The notes under the pieces were generated by a model that worked only from the letters and a program-made list of their open reading frames with translations, was not told where the DNA came from and did no database searches. The position numbers and the translations under genes are program-made. 41,570 nucleotides of DNA. It comes from Methylococcaceae bacterium (GTDB lineage: Bacteria; Pseudomonadota; Gammaproteobacteria; Methylococcales; Methylomonadaceae). The stretch is taken from NCBI GenBank assembly GCA_030627285.1, contig DAOUSJ010000007.1:1-41570 (forward strand), written 5' to 3'. This document shows, in pieces, positions 38,522 to 41,570 of this stretch. Every line of letters starts with the position of its first letter. The stretch's first letter is position 1.

Positions 38522-39397
38522 TTAGTGAATAATAGAGTTAAGCACACCATCGGTTTCATCTTCCAAAGCCAAAATATCCGCCCTAATGGTATCAAGAGTC
38601 CTTAATTGCTTAGGTTTATAAAAATGACGATTAAAATTAATCTCATAACCCTTAACCGTTTTACTATGGTCAATCCAAGCATCCGCTACAAACGGCAATA
38701 CTTCCCTATCAAAATAAACCTGAATATCCTCTTTTAACGGCACACTTTCAGAGTCCCTTAAATCACTATCCGCTTCAAATTCAACTCCCTTTGCGGTCTT
38801 CTTTTTAATCACTTCCTTAGCTTGCTCATCTTTCCAACTTACCGCAGACAAGAAAACCTTTTTATCAGCATTATCAAACTTTAAACCTAAATCTTTTAAA
38901 GCCTTATCAATTGCCTTTTTAAAAGCATTAAAATCGTTAAATTCTTTATCAACCTTAGCTTGTAACTTTTTAGCAATCGCCATGACTTCAAGTTGATGTT
39001 TCCAAGTTTCAACATTAAAAAATTTCTTTTTATCCGCTGGACTCACTTTTATTTCTTCCAATTTCACATAAGCTTCAAACGGATTTTTTAAACTTTCTAA
39101 ATCTTCATAAACCGCTTGCGGATGCTTCGCATAAAAATAGCTCATCAAATCCCTTAGCTTGTCGATAAATCGTAAACTTTCAATCGCTTCATCAGTAATT
39201 TTAGCTGAAAGCCTTAAAGGTCTATCTACAATGATTTTATTAAAACCAAAATCCGCATTATCAAAAATCTTAGCATCTTCATTTTCTATAAAATCAAGGT
39301 AAGTATCAGTAATATTTTTGATATGTTCAGGTGAAAACTGGCAATTTTTATTTCCTAAACTCTTTCGCATTTTTTTCAAACTGTTGACTTGCATCAA
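38522..39397 (-). CDS. hsdM: Type I DNA methyltransferase HsdM, C-terminal fragment (frameshifted)
   Basis: KMRKSLGNKNCQFSPEHIKNITDTYLDFIENEDAKIFDNADFGFNKIIVDRPLRLS is the standard HsdM C-terminal continuation. Confidence 0.9.
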   Translation of the reverse strand: MMQVNSLKKMRKSLGNKNCQFSPEHIKNITDTYLDFIENEDAKIFDNADFGFNKIIVDRPLRLSAKITDEAIESLRFIDKLRDLMSYFYAKHPQAVYEDLESLKNPFEAYVKLEEIKVSPADKKKFFNVETWKHQLEVMAIAKKLQAKVDKEFNDFNAFKKAIDKALKDLGLKFDNADKKVFLSAVSWKDEQAKEVIKKKTAKGVEFEADSDLRDSESVPLKEDIQVYFDREVLPFVADAWIDHSKTVKGYEINFNRHFYKPKQLRTLDTIRADILALEDETDGVLNSIIH

Positions 39398-40694
39398 TAA
39401 GCTGAATTTTGCCTTTGCGATGTTCCGCTTTACGATTACTTAACACCCAAATATAAGTAGTGATACCCGTGTTATAAAACAGGTTTTTAGGTAGTTGAAC
39501 AATAGCCTCTAGCCAATCATTTTCAATAATCCATTGCCTAATATTACTTTCACCGCTTCCAGCATCGCCCGTAAACAAAGCTGAACCATTATGAACCGTT
39601 GCAATACGGCTTCCCTGTTTGGTGTCATGCTTCATTTTAGAAAGCATATTAACTAAGAATAGTAATTGACCATCACTAACTCTAGGCACGCCCACAGTAA
39701 AACGAGGGTCTATAATTTCCTTTTTTTCGCCCACAATAGTGTCATAATCTGACTTCCAAGATTTACCATAAGGCGGATTAGATAACATAAAATCAAATTT
39801 TAATTGTGAATGCTTATCTATCTGTAAAGTAGAACCGAAAGCAATATTATCAGGTTCAGGATGGTCTTCTTTAAGCATCATATCCGCCTTACAAATAGCA
39901 TAAGTTTCTGCTTGTAATTCTTGCCCATACAAACCACAGATTGCTTTAGACCGAATTTCACCCTCTAAGTCATGAATAAAATGCTCGGCTTCGGTCAACA
40001 TTCCACCTGAACCGCAAGCAGGATCATAAACAAGGTGAGTTCCCTCTTGAATACTGTCTTTAACAGGTAAGAAAACCATGTGAGTCATTAATTGAATAAC
40101 TTCTCTAGGGGTGAAATGTTCCCCTGCTTCTTCGTTGTTTTCTTCGTTGAATCGCCTAATTAATTCTTCAAAAACATAACCCATTCCTAAATTAGTTAAA
40201 CTTGCCATCACCACATCGCCCTCGCGGTTTAAAACAGGTTTAGGGCTTAGGTTTATATCTTTAGAACAAAATTTATCGACTATTCCGTATAAAATATTAG
40301 CTTCATCCATTGTTTCAAGCTGATTTCTTAGCTTAAATTTACTAATAATTTCTTGAACATTTTCACTATAACCATTTAGATAAACTTCAAAATTTTCTTT
40401 AATTTTACTGGGTTCATCAAGCAAACTTTTAAAAGTAAATTTTGAAGTATTAAAAAAGACATAACCTGAATCTTTTTTTAAACGACTTTGCCCATTAATT
40501 CCCTTTTCATCTAAAAATTGCTTTGTTTTAAGCACTTGGTCTTTAGTCGGTTCTAATAAAACATCAAGTCTTCTTAAAACCGTAAAAGGTAAAATAACAT
40601 CACGATATTTTCCTCTGACATAAACATCCCTAAGTAAGTCATCTGCAACTGACCAAATGAAAGCAACAATTTTATTGTGTGTTGAATGATCCAT
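39348..40694 (-). CDS. hsdM: Type I DNA methyltransferase HsdM, N-terminal/catalytic portion (frameshifted)
   Basis: GEHFTPREVIQLMTHMV, VYDPACGSGGMLTEAEHFI, LSNPPYGKSWKSD (N6-adenine MTase NPPY); ends QLIDASQQFEKNAKEFRK* after the frameshift. Confidence 0.93.
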   Translation of the reverse strand: MDHSTHNKIVAFIWSVADDLLRDVYVRGKYRDVILPFTVLRRLDVLLEPTKDQVLKTKQFLDEKGINGQSRLKKDSGYVFFNTSKFTFKSLLDEPSKIKENFEVYLNGYSENVQEIISKFKLRNQLETMDEANILYGIVDKFCSKDINLSPKPVLNREGDVVMASLTNLGMGYVFEELIRRFNEENNEEAGEHFTPREVIQLMTHMVFLPVKDSIQEGTHLVYDPACGSGGMLTEAEHFIHDLEGEIRSKAICGLYGQELQAETYAICKADMMLKEDHPEPDNIAFGSTLQIDKHSQLKFDFMLSNPPYGKSWKSDYDTIVGEKKEIIDPRFTVGVPRVSDGQLLFLVNMLSKMKHDTKQGSRIATVHNGSALFTGDAGSGESNIRQWIIENDWLEAIVQLPKNLFYNTGITTYIWVLSNRKAEHRKGKIQLIDASQQFEKNAKEFRK

Positions 40695-40821
40695 ATTTTC
40701 CTAGTGTTATTTATTAAATGTTAGGCATAGTCTAACTGTAAACTTACTTTTTTCAAGTTTTGCAATTTATTTTAATTTTTAAAAGCCTGTTTGATTATCA
40801 ATACCTTCGCCAAAATAATGA

Positions 40822-41271
40822 ATAAAAAGTAGACCAGATAAATTAAAAGGTCGTTATGTGCGAATTAACTCATTAGACTGGTCAGAAAAACCTGTACTCG
40901 GATGGATTAAAAGGCTGGAATTTCCAGTTGTTTTTCACTGCCAAGTATTTAAAAATAAAGATGGAAGCACAGGTTTACTCTATTTGATTAGCAATGATGT
41001 TGAGGCAACAAAAACGACTATTGAAACAACCTACCAAAAACGGTGGAAAGTCGAAGTCTTTCATAAAAATATTAAATCCAATACGGGGCTAGCAAAATCG
41101 GTAATAACACAAAGCAATCATATCTTCATGTCGCTTTATGCGGCTGCTAAATTGGAGTGCTTAAGTATAAAAACAGGACTTAATCCGTTTACATTAAAGC
41201 GCAAGTTGTATTTAAAAGCTATTCGACAAGCATTCGATGAATTGCAGATTTTAAAACAAGCTACTGCGTAA
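40822..41271 (+). pseudogene. C-terminal remnant of a DDE transposase (IS701/IS4-like)
   Basis: SRPDKLKGRYVRINSLDWSEKPV...KNKDGSTGLLYLISNDVEAT..TTYQKRWKVEVFHKNIKSNTGLAKSVITQSNHIFMSLYAAAKLE; in-frame stop just upstream and no N-terminal half. Confidence 0.75.
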
Positions 41272-41335
41272 CATCAGTTAATAACAGAATTGCATCATTA
41301 ATTACTGAATTAGATTTATCACTTATAGCGTAAAA

Positions 41336-41365
41336 CCTCGTCGTTCAGGGCGAGGATGTAAGCGG
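41336..41365 (+). mobile_element. Hairpin resembling an IS200/IS605 right end (solo remnant, no tnpA/tnpB in window)
   Basis: CCTCGTC-GTTCAG-GGCGAGG hairpin followed by ATGTAAGCGG, resembling 3' ends of tnpB-type elements as I recall them. Confidence 0.45.
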
Positions 41366-41385
41366 ATTAAAACATATTTCATACT

Positions 41386-41570
41386 ATGATATATGTTTGT
41401 GTTAAAGTTATGCATAATTCAATTGTAGCCGGACAAAATCATGCTTATTTAGCCAAACAATTGGAAGCATTTCAACAAGGAAGCCGCCATGATCCTATTA
41501 TGTCACCTATAGCTAAAAATTTAATCAAGCAAGATATTCAAGATATTGCTGCCTATTATGCTAGTCTATC
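41386..41570 (+). pseudogene. Cytochrome c4/c5xx-like C-terminal fragment (heme-binding N-terminus absent; runs off window)
   Basis: MIYVCVKVMHNSIVAGQNHAYLAKQLEAFQQGSRHDPIMSPIAKNLIKQDIQDIAAYYASL matches the post-heme part of class I c-type cytochromes; no CxxCH upstream in frame. Confidence 0.65.

Noticed and set aside
40720-40736. GTTAGGCATAGTCTAAC inverted repeat upstream of hsdM as controller-protein operator
   Set aside because: Short stem, no C-protein gene nearby; insufficient support beyond a generic promoter-region palindrome.
1-41570. CRISPR arrays, tRNA or rRNA genes
   Set aside because: No regularly spaced repeats, no tRNA cloverleaf or rRNA conserved segments noticed on reading; a tRNAscan/CRISPR finder run would settle this.

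Overview
AT-rich chromosomal window that reads as a gammaproteobacterial (Methylococcales-type) methanotroph. The strongest marker is a complete pmoCAB operon (particulate methane monooxygenase, minus strand, ~11.9-14.9 kb). The recognisable PmoC and PmoB metal ligands are conserved. Around it is mostly ordinary core content: pstB(partial)-phoU-phoB-phoR; a B12 lower-ligand set (cobT, cobU on -, cobS, bluB on +) interleaved with an ABC-F ATPase and pgk; glk with a DUF411 metal-binding protein; hemE; aroK-aroB-AAA ATPase (DamX position); pilMNOPQ; mrcA; aceE-aceF; and a ComEA-like HhH protein. From ~33.6 kb to the end the window is accessory and degraded. It holds a peroxiredoxin-histidine kinase fusion gene with an internal deletion and a truncation, then a Type I restriction-modification locus (hsdM-hsdS-hsdR). 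In that locus both hsdM and hsdR are broken by single-base indels in poly-A runs. A 22-bp perfect inverted-repeat element sits between hsdS and hsdR. After the locus come a truncated DDE transposase, a hairpin resembling an IS200/IS605 right end, and a truncated cytochrome c4-like fragment. I found no clearly new multi-gene system. The most notable items are the double homopolymer frameshift in the R-M locus, the inverted-repeat element shaping the hsdS/hsdR boundary, the Prx-HK remnant, and palindromes upstream of aceE.
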